Source: Defluviitoga tunisiensis
Lineage (GTDB): Bacteria > Thermotogota > Thermotogae > Petrotogales > Petrotogaceae
Reading direction: 5' to 3'
DNA length: 64,000 bases
Assembly: GCF_000953715.1 (NCBI RefSeq)
Contig: NZ_LN824141.1
Coordinates: forward strand, 370,676-434,675
This document shows positions 46,821-55,560 of this stretch, one piece after another. Every line of letters starts with the position of its first letter. Position 1 is the stretch's first letter. The notes below the pieces were generated by a model. That model was not told the origin of the DNA. It did not search any database and saw only the letters and a program-made list of their open reading frames with translations. A program made the position numbers and the translations under genes.

Positions 46821-47494
46821 ATACTCTCACCAATTGGATATTTCTTAGGAATTCCTTTTTCTCTGGGATATATTTTAGCAGTTTTTTCTAACTTTTTAAA
46901 AATTAACAAATATCTTTTCTTTTTACCCCCTTCTATTTCGTATTCAATTATCTTCTCTTGACTGAGCTTAAAAATGTTTAACGCTTTCTGTATATATTCC
47001 CATTCATCATGGAAGACATTTGGTCCCTTAAAAAGAGACACTAAGCCCTGAATCTTTACCAAGGGGGTTAAATATTCTAAAGCAATATCTCCTCTTGCTA
47101 ACGCTCGACATGTTGCATAATCAAAGTATTCACGATATCTCTTTGCAAAATCTTCGACTCTCTCATCAAAAACCTTTACATTCTTCAAATTTAATTCTTC
47201 AATAAAACTTTTTATAGCTGCAGCCTTCTTTTTCACACTTTCTACAAGATAGAAAAATTTCTCAGGAAAACATATAGCCCAAACTAATCCAGGTATACCT
47301 CCTCCTGTTCCTACATCTACAACCTTTTTTGAGGAAGAGAAACCATTATCACTAAAGATAGGGATTAGAGAATCTAGAATAAGATTCTCATATGCAGAAT
47401 TTACATCTTTATATGCTGTTAAATTTACAGGATAATTAACCAATAAATTTACATATCTTTCAAGCTTCTTCTGTGTTTCATTAGAAAGTTCCAT
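46817..47494 (-). CDS. rsmG: 16S rRNA (guanine-N7) methyltransferase RsmG (GidB)
   Basis: A 225-residue SAM-dependent methyltransferase. The N-terminal part is NYPVNLTAYKDVNSAYENLILDSL, the SAM loop is VVDVGTGGGIPGLVWAI (~residues 60-76), then LVESVKKKAAAIKSFIEELNL and DYATCRALARGDIALEYLTPLVK. RsmG makes m7G527 in 16S rRNA, and its loss can give low-level streptomycin resistance. It stands with lipM rather than with gidA/mnmG. The start ATG 47494 has AAGGAG upstream. Confidence 0.93.
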   Translation of the reverse strand: MELSNETQKKLERYVNLLVNYPVNLTAYKDVNSAYENLILDSLIPIFSDNGFSSSKKVVDVGTGGGIPGLVWAICFPEKFFYLVESVKKKAAAIKSFIEELNLKNVKVFDERVEDFAKRYREYFDYATCRALARGDIALEYLTPLVKIQGLVSLFKGPNVFHDEWEYIQKALNIFKLSQEKIIEYEIEGGKKKRYLLIFKKLEKTAKIYPREKGIPKKYPIGESI

Positions 47495-47565
47495 TGACTT
47501 TATACTCCTTTTATGGTAAAATTCTCATAGTAAAGGATTGTGCACAATACTATTTTATCATATTC

Positions 47566-47653
47566 GGAGACGTAGCCTAATTGGCTAAGGCGTCGGTCTT
47601 GAAAACCGATGGGGTTACACCCCGTGTGGGTTCGAGTCCCACCGTCTCCGCCA
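47566..47653 (+). tRNA. tRNA-Ser (anticodon TGA)
   Basis: The acceptor stem GGAGACG (47566-47572) pairs with CGTCTCC (47643-47649), followed by GCCA. The anticodon stem TCGGT/ACCGA encloses CTTGAAA, anticodon TGA (reads TCA). The long variable arm (GGGGTTACACCCC) is the class II mark of tRNA-Ser. Its last two bases begin a 46-bp direct repeat that recurs 1.85 kb downstream. Confidence 0.97.
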
Positions 47654-47697
47654 TACATAAACTAAATATTGATACAATAGAAACCTCTTGATTTCAA
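47652..47697 (+). repeat. 46-bp direct repeat, left copy (att-like)
   Basis: The segment starting CATACATAAACTAAATATTG and ending CTCTTGATTTCAA is identical at 49507-49552. It begins with the final CA of tRNA-Ser and includes the left arm of the tRNA-Ser terminator. Such perfect repeats at a tRNA 3' end resemble attL/attR of an integrated segment. Confidence 0.9.
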
Positions 47698-47708
47698 GAG
47701 GTTTTTTT
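47682..47708 (+). terminator. Terminator of tRNA-Ser
   Basis: AACCTCTTGA (47682-47691) pairs with TCAAGAGGTT (47694-47703), followed by T-rich sequence to 47708. The left arm is part of the 46-bp repeat; the right arm is not repeated at the second copy. Confidence 0.92.
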
Positions 47709-47930
47709 GATAAAAATAATTTCTGAACTTTGCCCTAAAACTAAAGAACCAATTTTTATTGCAAAAAATGCCTATAGAGTGATTTAATAATTATTAGCAT
47801 GAAAATATATGAAAGAAATTAGTTAATAAATATGATAGAATAAAGATAATTAAGAATATGTGATTAAAATAATTGATGTACATATGTAGAATATTGTGAT
47901 GTTAGTAGAAATAGTTATGTAGGAGGTTTT

Positions 47931-48365
47931 ATGAGAAAAAGAAGTTGTATAATTACAAATATTGTTTTATTGGGATGGTTTTTTTTAGATATGGTCGGAT
48001 TATATTTTGGGGAACTTTATCTCGTTACTCGTTCATGGAAAGATGATGGCATCTTCTTTTTAATCTTTCTAATTTCATTACTTTTGTTTATTTTCAAAGA
48101 ACGAGTTGGAAGATACATATTAACTATATGGTTGAGTATATGGCTAGTTACACAATTTCTCTCTCATGAACTATTCACAATCATAGGAGGTGGAGAAGGA
48201 AAGATCCGTTATTTTGAAGGTTCAATAAAATTAATAAATAGTGATATTTTATATATCCCGGATTTATACCATATTATTCTACATGTTCTAATACTTATTG
48301 CTTTGGTTACAACATTATTATATTCCTCATCACTTAAAAATAAGATTTATATGACTAAGTCCTAA
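47931..48365 (+). CDS. Small multi-span membrane protein of unknown function
   Basis: I do not recognise the family. The 144-residue product has about four hydrophobic spans: ~8-27 (ITNIVLLGWFFLDMVGLYFG), ~40-56 (GIFFLIFLISLLLFIF), ~60-78 (RYILTIWLSIWLVTQFLS) and ~112-131 (YHIILHVLILIALVTTLLYS). The loop between the last two reads GGGEGKIRYFEGSIKL. ATG 47931 has AGGAGG well spaced. It lies in the repeat-bounded segment after tRNA-Ser and is followed after 210 nt by a methyltransferase gene on the same strand. Foreign origin is suspected from context only. Confidence 0.7.
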   Translation: MRKRSCIITNIVLLGWFFLDMVGLYFGELYLVTRSWKDDGIFFLIFLISLLLFIFKERVGRYILTIWLSIWLVTQFLSHELFTIIGGGEGKIRYFEGSIKLINSDILYIPDLYHIILHVLILIALVTTLLYSSSLKNKIYMTKS

Positions 48366-48577
48366 ATAATTCAGATTGGATTTTAGTTGAACATCATTTA
48401 TACTATATGTAGCAATAAATCAGATAAAATGTAATAAGAATATATGGAATTTATATAAAAATAAAGATGAAATATAAGTTTATGGAAAGAAGAGTTTTCA
48501 AATTAATGGAATTTGGCGTTAATTAAGTTAATGCAAAGGGTATTTTAATAATTATTTTAAAAATAGGGGTGAAGTAT
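48366..48577. other. AT-rich gap inside the tRNA-Ser island
   Basis: No gene, tRNA or clear terminator is seen between the two island genes; the sequence is AT-rich and low in structure. A promoter for the methyltransferase probably lies here, but I could not single out a -35/-10 pair. Confidence 0.5.
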
Positions 48578-49375
48578 TTGGAAATAAAAGATTTATTAAA
48601 AATAGTTAATGAATCTGATAGAGTCTCAGCTTTGTATGACATAATTGAGGAAGGGACAAGACTATCCACAAAAGCAGCTCAAGTAGAATTTTTGACAACA
48701 ATAAGACAGATTGAAAAACATCTTAAACCTGGAATGAAAATCCTTGATTTAGGTGCTGGAACGGGACAATATAGTTTGTTTTTTGCAGGACAAGGATTCG
48801 ATGTAGTTGCAGTAGAGCTAGTAGCAAAACATGTAAATCAAATAAAAGAAAAGATAAGTGAGGAGATGTCAATAGAAGTAATTCAAGGAAATGCTCTAGA
48901 CTTATCAATAATAGAAGATAAAAGCTATGATATAGTACTATGTTTTGGGCCTTTATACCATTTATCTAAAATTGAAGACAGGATGAAATGTATAAGTGAA
49001 GTAAAACGGGTTTGTAAAGATAATGGAAAGATGTTCTTTGCTTTTATTTCAAATGATATGGTTATTACAACGGAAACATTTTTATACAATCCTAACTTTT
49101 TACTAGAAGATTTATATAATCGTGAAACTTTTAAGGTTGTTGATTTTCCATTTGTTTTTCATACAGTAGATGATTGTAGAAAGCTATTAAGGGATGCAGA
49201 ACTAAATATTATTTCAGAAATAGCCGCAGATGGCTTAAGTGAACTTTTTCAAGATAAGATAAATAAAATGGATAATGAAAGCTATGAACAATGGTTAAAT
49301 TTTCATTTCCATTGCTGTGAGAAACCTGAGTTTTTAGGGACTAGTAATCATTTATTATTTGTAGCAGAGAAGTGA
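48578..49375 (+). CDS. SAM-dependent class I methyltransferase
   Basis: About 265 residues. Either GTG 48569 or TTG 48578 may start it; TTG is preferred because AGGGG (48565-48569) would overlap the GTG. The SAM-binding loop is KILDLGAGTGQYSLFFAGQGFDV (motif I, in parts), with acidic VVAVE, then VIQGNALDLS and motif post-I/II SYDIVLCFGPLYHLS. The C-terminal half has FHFHCCEKPEFLGTSNHLLFVAEK. It has the form of a small-molecule methyltransferase (Methyltransf_11/25 type) common in Firmicutes; the substrate is unknown. It belongs to the repeat-bounded island, which suggests transfer. Confidence 0.85.
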   Translation: MEIKDLLKIVNESDRVSALYDIIEEGTRLSTKAAQVEFLTTIRQIEKHLKPGMKILDLGAGTGQYSLFFAGQGFDVVAVELVAKHVNQIKEKISEEMSIEVIQGNALDLSIIEDKSYDIVLCFGPLYHLSKIEDRMKCISEVKRVCKDNGKMFFAFISNDMVITTETFLYNPNFLLEDLYNRETFKVVDFPFVFHTVDDCRKLLRDAELNIISEIAADGLSELFQDKINKMDNESYEQWLNFHFHCCEKPEFLGTSNHLLFVAEK

Positions 49376-49506
49376 TCGTTTGTTATCTATAAAAAATATA
49401 TATTAAAAAAGCCTTTATAGGTAGGTTCACAATTTAGCGATAATATAATATACCTTTTAGCGTTAATCGAATATTGCTAAATTGTATTAAAATTTAAGTT
49501 TATAGA

Positions 49507-49552
49507 CATACATAAACTAAATATTGATACAATAGAAACCTCTTGATTTCAA
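49507..49552 (+). repeat. 46-bp direct repeat, right copy (att-like)
   Basis: Identical over 46 bp to 47652-47697. Here it is followed by TTTGACAG instead of GAGGTTTTT, so it holds only half of the terminator stem. It marks the right edge of the island. Confidence 0.9.
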
Positions 49553-49636
49553 TTTGACAGTTATACACTTTTTTATGATTTTTATAGACTAAATTTTCAA
49601 TAATACAAATTGCTAATGTTCTAATATTTTAAATTA

Positions 49637-49661
49637 AAATACCGCCTAATGGCGGTATTTT
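49637..49661. terminator. Bidirectional terminator after lepB
   Basis: AAAATACCGCC (49637-49647 region) pairs with GGCGGTATTTT (49651-49661) across TAAT. T-rich sequence follows on the plus strand and A/T-rich sequence precedes it, so it can end lepB (-) and anything coming from the island (+). Confidence 0.85.
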
Positions 49662-49681
49662 ATTTGCGAATGCTATATTAT

Positions 49682-50659
49682 TTAAAACACTTTTCCAAAT
49701 CTGTCAAATGGATAAATACGCAAAAAGGTATTTCCAATAATATTTTTAGTTGGTACAAAACCAAAGAAACGACTATCCTGACTTTCAAGTGTATTGTCAC
49801 CCATAAAGAAGTAGTAGCCTTCAGGTACTTTAATGTTTACTAATCCTTCAGAATCTACATAAATAAGTTCTCTAAGATTAAGTTTTGAAAGTTCTTTTTC
49901 ATAATAATCTGAAAATAAAAGTGTATCTCTCATTTCTTGGTAAAAAAGAAGAGTTGGTCTTCCAGCAATTAGCCTACCTGTAAAATTGTCTTTATACATA
50001 AACAAAATATCAGAGCTCTCGATCTCATATCTATATTTTTCAGGATAAGCTATATAATCGTAAAACATAGGATCCTCAAAAATAGCGTCTCTTAAATAGT
50101 AAATATTTTCAAACTCTGGCAATATCTTACCATTTATCTCTAACTTTGAAACTTTGCTTTTGATTTGACTAGGAATATAATCAACATTCCCATAGTAGGT
50201 AATAATAAAATCTAGCCACTCAGGTATATCTGTTATTTTGCCCTCTTTTATACCTTTCCAAAACTCATTGGTCACAGGAACCAACCTTAAATTGTCCCCT
50301 GATTTACCAACCAATCTTTTAACATATTTGACATGACCTTCGAACTCAGAAGGAGCAAAAAAATCCATAAATTTATCAAAAGCTCTTAGCTGTTCTAAAG
50401 CTCGAATATCTACAAATGGTGTCCAGAAAACTATTACTTCTCCTCTTTGTGGTTCTTTATATTGATAAGTAACCTTTTCTACAAATAATCTATCGTAAAC
50501 CTGGATAGTTGGAACCATAGATGGAGTTGGAACCATCATTGTTTCAAATACAAATAATCTTATTATGGTTCCAAATATAAGAGCGTATATTATGGCGTAT
50601 ATCCAATCTAGAGTTTCATCAATTATTTTCTTTTTAGTAGCCTCCTTCAAAAGGCTCAA
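49682..50659 (-). CDS. lepB: Signal peptidase I
   Basis: A 325-residue protein. One N-terminal span ([19 protein letters not shown]) precedes the catalytic Ser47 motif [10 protein letters not shown] and [12 protein letters not shown]. The catalytic Lys lies in [12 protein letters not shown] (about Lys114), and [22 protein letters not shown] is the C-terminal box. A long insertion of ~120 residues between the Lys box and the GDN box makes it larger than usual. It cleaves signal peptides of Sec-exported proteins. It starts at TTG 50659, overlapping the rplS stop as TTGA, and is the last gene of the ffh...rplS string. Confidence 0.95.
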   Translation of the reverse strand: MSLLKEATKKKIIDETLDWIYAIIYALIFGTIIRLFVFETMMVPTPSMVPTIQVYDRLFVEKVTYQYKEPQRGEVIVFWTPFVDIRALEQLRAFDKFMDFFAPSEFEGHVKYVKRLVGKSGDNLRLVPVTNEFWKGIKEGKITDIPEWLDFIITYYGNVDYIPSQIKSKVSKLEINGKILPEFENIYYLRDAIFEDPMFYDYIAYPEKYRYEIESSDILFMYKDNFTGRLIAGRPTLLFYQEMRDTLLFSDYYEKELSKLNLRELIYVDSEGLVNIKVPEGYYFFMGDNTLESQDSRFFGFVPTKNIIGNTFLRIYPFDRFGKVF

Positions 50660-51015
50660 TCCTTCCTTTCTTTGATCCTTACCTTACCTTTTACATCTCT
50701 TAAGTAGTATAATTTTGCTCTCCTTACTTTTCCTTTCTTTAATACATCAATACTACTAACTACTGGTGAATGAAAAGGAAAAATTCTTTCTACACCAATC
50801 CTATCTGCACCAATCTTCCTTACTGTAAAAGTTTCTCCTAAACCCGAACCTCTTATTTTAATAACAATACCTTCAAAAGCTTGTATCCTTTCTCGTCTTT
50901 TGCTTCCTTCTCCTTCAACTACCTTAACATTTACTCTAACGGTATCCCCGGGTCTTATTTCAGGAATATCTTCTTTTTTAAAATTTGCTTCTACTGCATT
51001 TATTAATTGATCCAT
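50656..51015 (-). CDS. rplS: 50S ribosomal protein L19
   Basis: A 119-residue protein with [41 protein letters not shown] (in parts), [26 protein letters not shown] and [15 protein letters not shown], all L19 signatures. L19 sits at the 30S-50S interface. ATG 51015 has AGGAGG upstream. It is separated from the SPOUT gene by a 284-nt region holding a dispersed repeat, although the two are neighbours in the same order in T. maritima. Confidence 0.97.
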   Translation of the reverse strand: MDQLINAVEANFKKEDIPEIRPGDTVRVNVKVVEGEGSKRRERIQAFEGIVIKIRGSGLGETFTVRKIGADRIGVERIFPFHSPVVSSIDVLKKGKVRRAKLYYLRDVKGKVRIKERKD

Positions 51016-51132
51016 TTTTAAAACCTCCTGTATATCAGTTTTATATACTTACTTTAGAATTTCTAAAGTCCTTATTATATGTATATTTTGGATTTAATTA
51101 TTCTAACAAAATACCTCTTCAATCCTAATCCT

Positions 51133-51203
51133 TACTAATTCTGAATATTTTTAACTTTTTCGGTACTTGTACCAAGGCAGGGAGAGGGCTCCGCCCTGAA
51201 CCG
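51133..51203 (-). repeat. Dispersed intergenic repeat, copy A
   Basis: This stretch, with core AGGGCTCCGCCCT at 51185-51197 and flank TTGTACCAAGGCAGGGAG, matches the reverse complement of 62424-62496 (core 62430-62442, flank TTGTACCGAAGAATTGGGG). The core can form an AGGGC/GCCCT hairpin. The gap 51016-51299 also has the short direct repeat ATTTCTAAAGTCC twice (51058-51070, 51241-51253). No gene is seen here. Confidence 0.65.
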
Positions 51204-51299
51204 GTTATAAATTCAAACGCTTACTTTTTAGAAAACTTTAATTTCTAAAGTCCCTAATCAGTTTTTATATTATATCATAATAAATTAATACCATATTTA

Positions 51300-51875
<576 letters not shown>

Positions 51876-51893
51876 TTATAATCTCCTTTGTTC

Positions 51894-52664
51894 CTAAGCA
51901 TTTCTTTGAGATAGTTCTTGAATAATTTCTACTAAAAGTTTCTTATCTTCCAAGCTTAACTCTTTATTTATAAATAAATCTGGCCTTTTAAGAATTGTCT
52001 TTAAAATACTATCCTTTTTTCTAAATTGCTCAATTTTTTTATGGTCTCCACTTAACAAAATTTCAGGAACCTTCATTCCACGAAATTCAGCGGGTTTGGT
52101 ATAATGGGAAAAATCCAATAAACCATTATAGAAAGAGTCATTTTCAACACTTTCTTTTGAACCGACAACCCCTGGAACGAACCTAAGCAACACTTCAATC
52201 ATAACCATTGTTGGCAATTCTCCACCAGTTAAAACATAATCTCCTATAGAAATTTCTTCATCAACTATGGCTTTAATCCTTTCGTCAATACCTTCGTATC
52301 TACCACAAAAAAAAACTAATTTTTCTTTTTTAGATAAATCAAATGCTATTTGATTATTATAAGTTCTACCTTCTGGTGAGGGAAGAACGACATAGGGCTT
52401 GAAATTATTTTTTTTTATATATTCATCGTAGAATCTAAAAAAAGGTTCAACAAGCATTACCATTCCATTGTTTCCACCATAACCAGGTCTATCAGTAACT
52501 TTATGTTTATCCACTGTGAAATCACGTAAATTTAACACATTAATCTTTACAATACCACTTTCTATGGCTTTTTTAATAATTCCATAATTCGTAATTATGT
52601 TAAACATTTCAGGAAAGATACTTAATATAGTAATCTCTATTTTGTTATTCTGACTCATCCTCAT
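51894..52664 (-). CDS. trmD: tRNA (guanine37-N1)-methyltransferase TrmD
   Basis: A 256-residue SPOUT enzyme. It shows ITILSIFPEMFNIITNYGIIKKA, the DDRPYGGGxGM equivalent VTDRPGYGGNNGMVM, LVFFCGRYEGIDERI and ISIGDYVLTGGELPTMVMIEVLLRFVPGVVG, each in part. TrmD makes m1G37, preventing frameshifting. The start ATG 52664 lies 20 nt inside rimM; a second ATG at 52658 is possible. One change is DRPGYGG instead of the usual DRPYGGG. Confidence 0.95.
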   Translation of the reverse strand: MRMSQNNKIEITILSIFPEMFNIITNYGIIKKAIESGIVKINVLNLRDFTVDKHKVTDRPGYGGNNGMVMLVEPFFRFYDEYIKKNNFKPYVVLPSPEGRTYNNQIAFDLSKKEKLVFFCGRYEGIDERIKAIVDEEISIGDYVLTGGELPTMVMIEVLLRFVPGVVGSKESVENDSFYNGLLDFSHYTKPAEFRGMKVPEILLSGDHKKIEQFRKKDSILKTILKRPDLFINKELSLEDKKLLVEIIQELSQRNA

Positions 52665-53202
52665 ACCATTCCATTTTTTTAACTACAATTGTTTTTTCTT
52701 TTTTCTTTAGTTGAAGAACATGATAATTTGTCATGGGAATAAGTATTTCTTGATTTGGTGTATCGGAATTTTCATTTCTTACAGATATGACATCATTAGC
52801 CCCTGTTTCAATTATTTCTGAAACTTTTCCAACATATTCTCCGTCTTCATAATATACTTCAGAATCTAAAATTTCATACCAGTAATATTCATTTTCATTT
52901 AGTTTGGGGAGATTTTCTGGCCCAATATAAATTTCGTATCCTATAACTTTTTTTGCTTCATCCATGTTTGTTACCCCGTTCAAAGATAAAACAAAAAATT
53001 TATTTAAATTTTTAACATTGGTTACTTTACTATAAAAAAATCTTTTATTATTAGGATTATATAATAATATATCCACCAAATTATGAATAACAGTGTCAAC
53101 ATTGGTATATGGCTGAATTTTTACTTCTCCTTTTACACCATGAGAGTTTATTATTTTACCAACCGCAATTTTATCTTTTAATAAGTTACTTAAACTTTCC
53201 AT
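52645..53202 (-). CDS. rimM: Ribosome maturation factor RimM
   Basis: A 185-residue protein. The N-terminal beta-barrel shows AVGKIINSHGVKGEVKIQPYTN, and the C-terminal PRC-barrel shows YYWYEILDSEVYYEDGEYVGKVSEIIETGANDVISVRN and QEILIPMTNYHVLQL (in parts). RimM binds S19 and helps assemble the 30S head. It lies between the KH protein gene and trmD, the conserved order. Confidence 0.95.
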   Translation of the reverse strand: MESLSNLLKDKIAVGKIINSHGVKGEVKIQPYTNVDTVIHNLVDILLYNPNNKRFFYSKVTNVKNLNKFFVLSLNGVTNMDEAKKVIGYEIYIGPENLPKLNENEYYWYEILDSEVYYEDGEYVGKVSEIIETGANDVISVRNENSDTPNQEILIPMTNYHVLQLKKKEKTIVVKKMEWYEDESE

Positions 53203-53209
53203 ATTTGAT

Positions 53210-53440
53210 TCACCTTATTACTTTTAATATAAACTTCTTATCTTGTTCTTTTTTTGCTGCATTCATAATAATATTGATTGACTTGATTGTTCTACCATCT
53301 TTTCCTATAATCTGCCCAACATCTTCTGGATTTACATATATTTCATAAACAATGTTTTCTTCATCGTCAATTTCCTTAACTTCGACTTCATCAGGATATT
53401 TTACTATTTTCATTAAAATATCCAAAAGCAAGTTTTTCAT
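53210..53440 (-). CDS. khpA: KH-domain RNA-binding protein KhpA
   Basis: A 76-residue single KH domain. The RNA-binding GXXG loop is in [15 protein letters not shown], flanked by [10 protein letters not shown] and [16 protein letters not shown]. KhpA proteins (YlqC/TM1567 type) bind RNA broadly, often with KhpB. The gene overlaps rpsP by ATGA, the usual rpsP-khpA-rimM order. Confidence 0.93.
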   Translation of the reverse strand: MKNLLLDILMKIVKYPDEVEVKEIDDEENIVYEIYVNPEDVGQIIGKDGRTIKSINIIMNAAKKEQDKKFILKVIR

Positions 53441-53769
53441 TGATTAACTTCCCCTTCTATTACTGAAAGATCTTGAGTCGCATCGTTCTTCTTGGCAACT
53501 CTTGCTTGGTACTTAATTTCATCATATTTTTTCATCACACCCATCTTTTTAAGAATTCTTCTTGCAGTATCTGTCGGTTGGGCTCCTTTTAAAAGCCATT
53601 CCAAAGCCTTTTCTTCATCTAGTTTATATTGGTTAGACTCGTTCAAAGGATCATAGAATCCTAAAGATTCGATGTACTTACCTGTTCTTTTATTTCTAGA
53701 ATCTACAACAACAATCCTATAAAAAGGTTTGTGTCTCCTACCCATTCTACTCAATCTAATTTTTACCAT
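53437..53769 (-). CDS. rpsP: 30S ribosomal protein S16
   Basis: A 110-residue protein. It begins [41 protein letters not shown] (in parts), the S16 start, and continues [25 protein letters not shown]. The C-terminal tail ([17 protein letters not shown]) is variable. S16 is needed for 30S assembly. ATG 53769 has GGAGGTG upstream, 52 nt after ffh. Confidence 0.97.
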   Translation of the reverse strand: MVKIRLSRMGRRHKPFYRIVVVDSRNKRTGKYIESLGFYDPLNESNQYKLDEEKALEWLLKGAQPTDTARRILKKMGVMKKYDEIKYQARVAKKNDATQDLSVIEGEVNQ

Positions 53770-53821
53770 TAGAACACCTCCATATTTTTAAAACAATTTT
53801 ATTGTTAGTTAATATCATAGG

Positions 53822-55141
53822 TTAAAATGGAAAATTCCTCATTAATTTTCTTCCTTTTAATTTCTTCATTTGTTTCATTGTTTTTTTCAGCTGATCATAA
53901 TTTTTTAACAGTCTATTTATATCTTGAATGGTGGTACCACTACCTTTTGCTATCCTCTGCTTCCTAGAATAAGACAGAATTTTTGGATTTTTTCTCTCCT
54001 TTGGAGTCATAGAATTTATAATAGCTTCATACTTTTTTAGCTCTTCTTCTCCTTTAATAATATCAACCTGGTCTTTGGGAACATTAGGTAACATTTCTAT
54101 TAGGCCTGACAAAGACCCTAAACTTTTTATCTGTCTTATTTGATCTAAAAAATCTTCTAAATCAAACTTTCCCTCCAAAAACCTTTCTGCATCTTCTTCA
54201 GCTTTCTCTTTATCTACTTCTTTTTCAACTTTTTCAATAAAAGAAAGAACATCACCCATTCCAAGAATTCTACCCACATATCTTTCAGGGTAAAATTCTT
54301 CAAGATCATCAATTTTTTCTCCAACACCAACTAATTTAACGGGTTTATTTGTTATATATTGTATAGATATTATAACCCCACCACGTGAATCTCCATCAAG
54401 TTTAGTGATTATAAAACCTGTTAAATCCAGCTTATCATTGAATTCTTTAGCAGAATTGACTGCATCTTGACCCACCATTGCATCTACTACCATAAGTATT
54501 TCTTCGGGTTCTAAAATATTTTTTATTTCTTCTAATTCCTTCATCATTATTTCGTCTATATGCAATCTACCTGCAGTATCAATTATTACAATATCATGCA
54601 AATTCCGTTGAGCATACTTTTTACTATCTTCAGTAATTTTAACAGCATCTTTTTTATCTCCACTAAATACGGGAACTCCTATATCTTGTCCTAACTGAAT
54701 TAGTTGGTCAATAGCAGCGGGTCGATATGTATCTGCTGCAACCAAAAGAGGATTGCGCCCTTTTTTCTTGTATTTATTGGCTAATTTAGCTGCAGTGGTA
54801 GTTTTTCCACTACCTTGTAGACCTGTTAGCATAATAAAAGCAGGATTTTTTGATATATTAATTTTATTATTTTTATTTCCCCCCATAATTTCTATCAAAC
54901 TATCCCTAACTATTCTGATAAATTCCTGATCAGGGGTTAGACTTTCGAGAACTTTTTCTCCTAAAGCTTCTTCTTTAACTTTTTCAACAAATTCCTTCAC
55001 CACTTTGTAGTGAACATCAGCTTCTAAAAGAGCTAATTTAACTTCTCTAACCGCATCTTTTATATTTTTTTCTGTTAGCTTACCTTTTCCTGAGAGATTT
55101 TTAAAAACTCCAGAAAGCTTTTTTTGCAAACTTTCAAACAT
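53822..55141 (-). CDS. ffh: Signal recognition particle protein Ffh
   Basis: A 439-residue SRP54 GTPase. The N domain starts MFESLQKKLSGVFKNLSGKGKLTEKNI; the G domain has the P-loop GLQGSGKTTTAAKLA (~108), DTYRPAAIDQL, DIVIIDTAGRLHID and TKLDGDSRGG. The Met-rich M domain ends with KQMKKLKGRKLMRNFPF and includes SRKQRIAKGSGTTIQDINRLL, the 4.5S/6S RNA-binding region. With SRP RNA it delivers nascent membrane proteins to FtsY and SecYEG. It heads the minus-strand string that ends with lepB. Confidence 0.97.
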   Translation of the reverse strand: MFESLQKKLSGVFKNLSGKGKLTEKNIKDAVREVKLALLEADVHYKVVKEFVEKVKEEALGEKVLESLTPDQEFIRIVRDSLIEIMGGNKNNKINISKNPAFIMLTGLQGSGKTTTAAKLANKYKKKGRNPLLVAADTYRPAAIDQLIQLGQDIGVPVFSGDKKDAVKITEDSKKYAQRNLHDIVIIDTAGRLHIDEIMMKELEEIKNILEPEEILMVVDAMVGQDAVNSAKEFNDKLDLTGFIITKLDGDSRGGVIISIQYITNKPVKLVGVGEKIDDLEEFYPERYVGRILGMGDVLSFIEKVEKEVDKEKAEEDAERFLEGKFDLEDFLDQIRQIKSLGSLSGLIEMLPNVPKDQVDIIKGEEELKKYEAIINSMTPKERKNPKILSYSRKQRIAKGSGTTIQDINRLLKNYDQLKKTMKQMKKLKGRKLMRNFPF

Positions 55142-55376
55142 TATCCAACCACCTCACTAAAATCCCTAACCAAGTATACTACAAAAATAAAGAACTTTGG
55201 TGAAAAATTTGATAAAAGTAAAACATAAGAGAAAAATTAATGTTGCTTTTATATTAATTTTTTTATAAAATAAAAATATCATGCAAAAATCTATATTTGC
55301 TCGCTAAAGTTCTAATCATAAAGATAAGAAAGGTTTGTTAAAAAATGAATTAACCATTAGTTAAAGAATAAAGCTC

Positions 55377-55405
55377 TTGATACTTTCTTTTTTTTATGGT
55401 ATAAT
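55377..55405 (+). promoter_or_regulatory. Promoter of tRNA-Trp
   Basis: -35 TTGATA at 55377-55382, 17-bp spacer, -10 TATAAT at 55400-55405. tRNA-Trp starts 15 nt after the -10 box. The rest of the ffh/tRNA-Trp gap (55142-55376) shows no gene. Confidence 0.88.
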
Positions 55406-55419
55406 AGATTTGCTTTGAT

Positions 55420-55495
55420 ACGCCTGTAGCTCAACTGGCAGAGCGGCGGTCTCCAAAACCGCAGGCTGGGGGTTCGATTCCCTCCGGGCGTGCCA
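55420..55495 (+). tRNA. tRNA-Trp (anticodon CCA)
   Basis: The acceptor stem ACGCCTG (55420-55426) pairs with CGGGCGT (55485-55491) with one T-G pair, then GCCA. The anticodon stem GCGGT/ACCGC encloses CTCCAAA, anticodon CCA. The D-arm is AGCTCAACTGGCAGAGC and the T-arm GGGGGTTCGATTCCCTC. Confidence 0.97.
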
Positions 55496-55520
55496 ATTTT
55501 GTATACACTGAAGAAAAGAA

Positions 55521-55546
55521 AGCCGACTTTAAAGTCGGCTCTTTTT
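55521..55546 (+). terminator. Terminator of tRNA-Trp
   Basis: AGCCGACTTT/AAAGTCGGCT is a perfect 20-nt palindrome (55521-55540) followed by CTTTTT. It ends the single-gene tRNA-Trp transcript, 14 nt before the convergent acidic-protein gene. Confidence 0.92.
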
Positions 55547-55560
55547 AATTAAGATTGCAT

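Larger units (their letters stand above)
47652..49552. mobile_element. Putative inserted segment bounded by 46-bp direct repeats
   Basis: A 1.9-kb segment directly after tRNA-Ser carries perfect 46-bp direct repeats at both ends (47652-47697 and 49507-49552). It holds a small membrane-protein gene and a methyltransferase gene with long AT-rich gaps, unlike the tightly packed flanks. No integrase or transposase is present. It may be a cassette integrated by enzymes supplied in trans, or the product of a repeat-mediated duplication. The core is about 1.81 kb between the repeats. Confidence 0.6.
49376..49681. other. Intergenic region with inverted repeat, second direct repeat and terminator
   Basis: Over 300 bases without a gene. 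It contains a 10-bp inverted repeat ACAATTTAGC (49429-49438) / GCTAAATTGT (49476-49485), with a further TTTAGCG in the loop, the second 46-bp repeat (49507-49552), and a hairpin at 49637-49661. Nothing else is recognised. Confidence 0.7.

Noticed and set aside
47709-47930. Integrase or transposase gene within the tRNA-Ser island
   Set aside because: No frame of useful length or recombinase motif was found in the gaps of the island on either strand.
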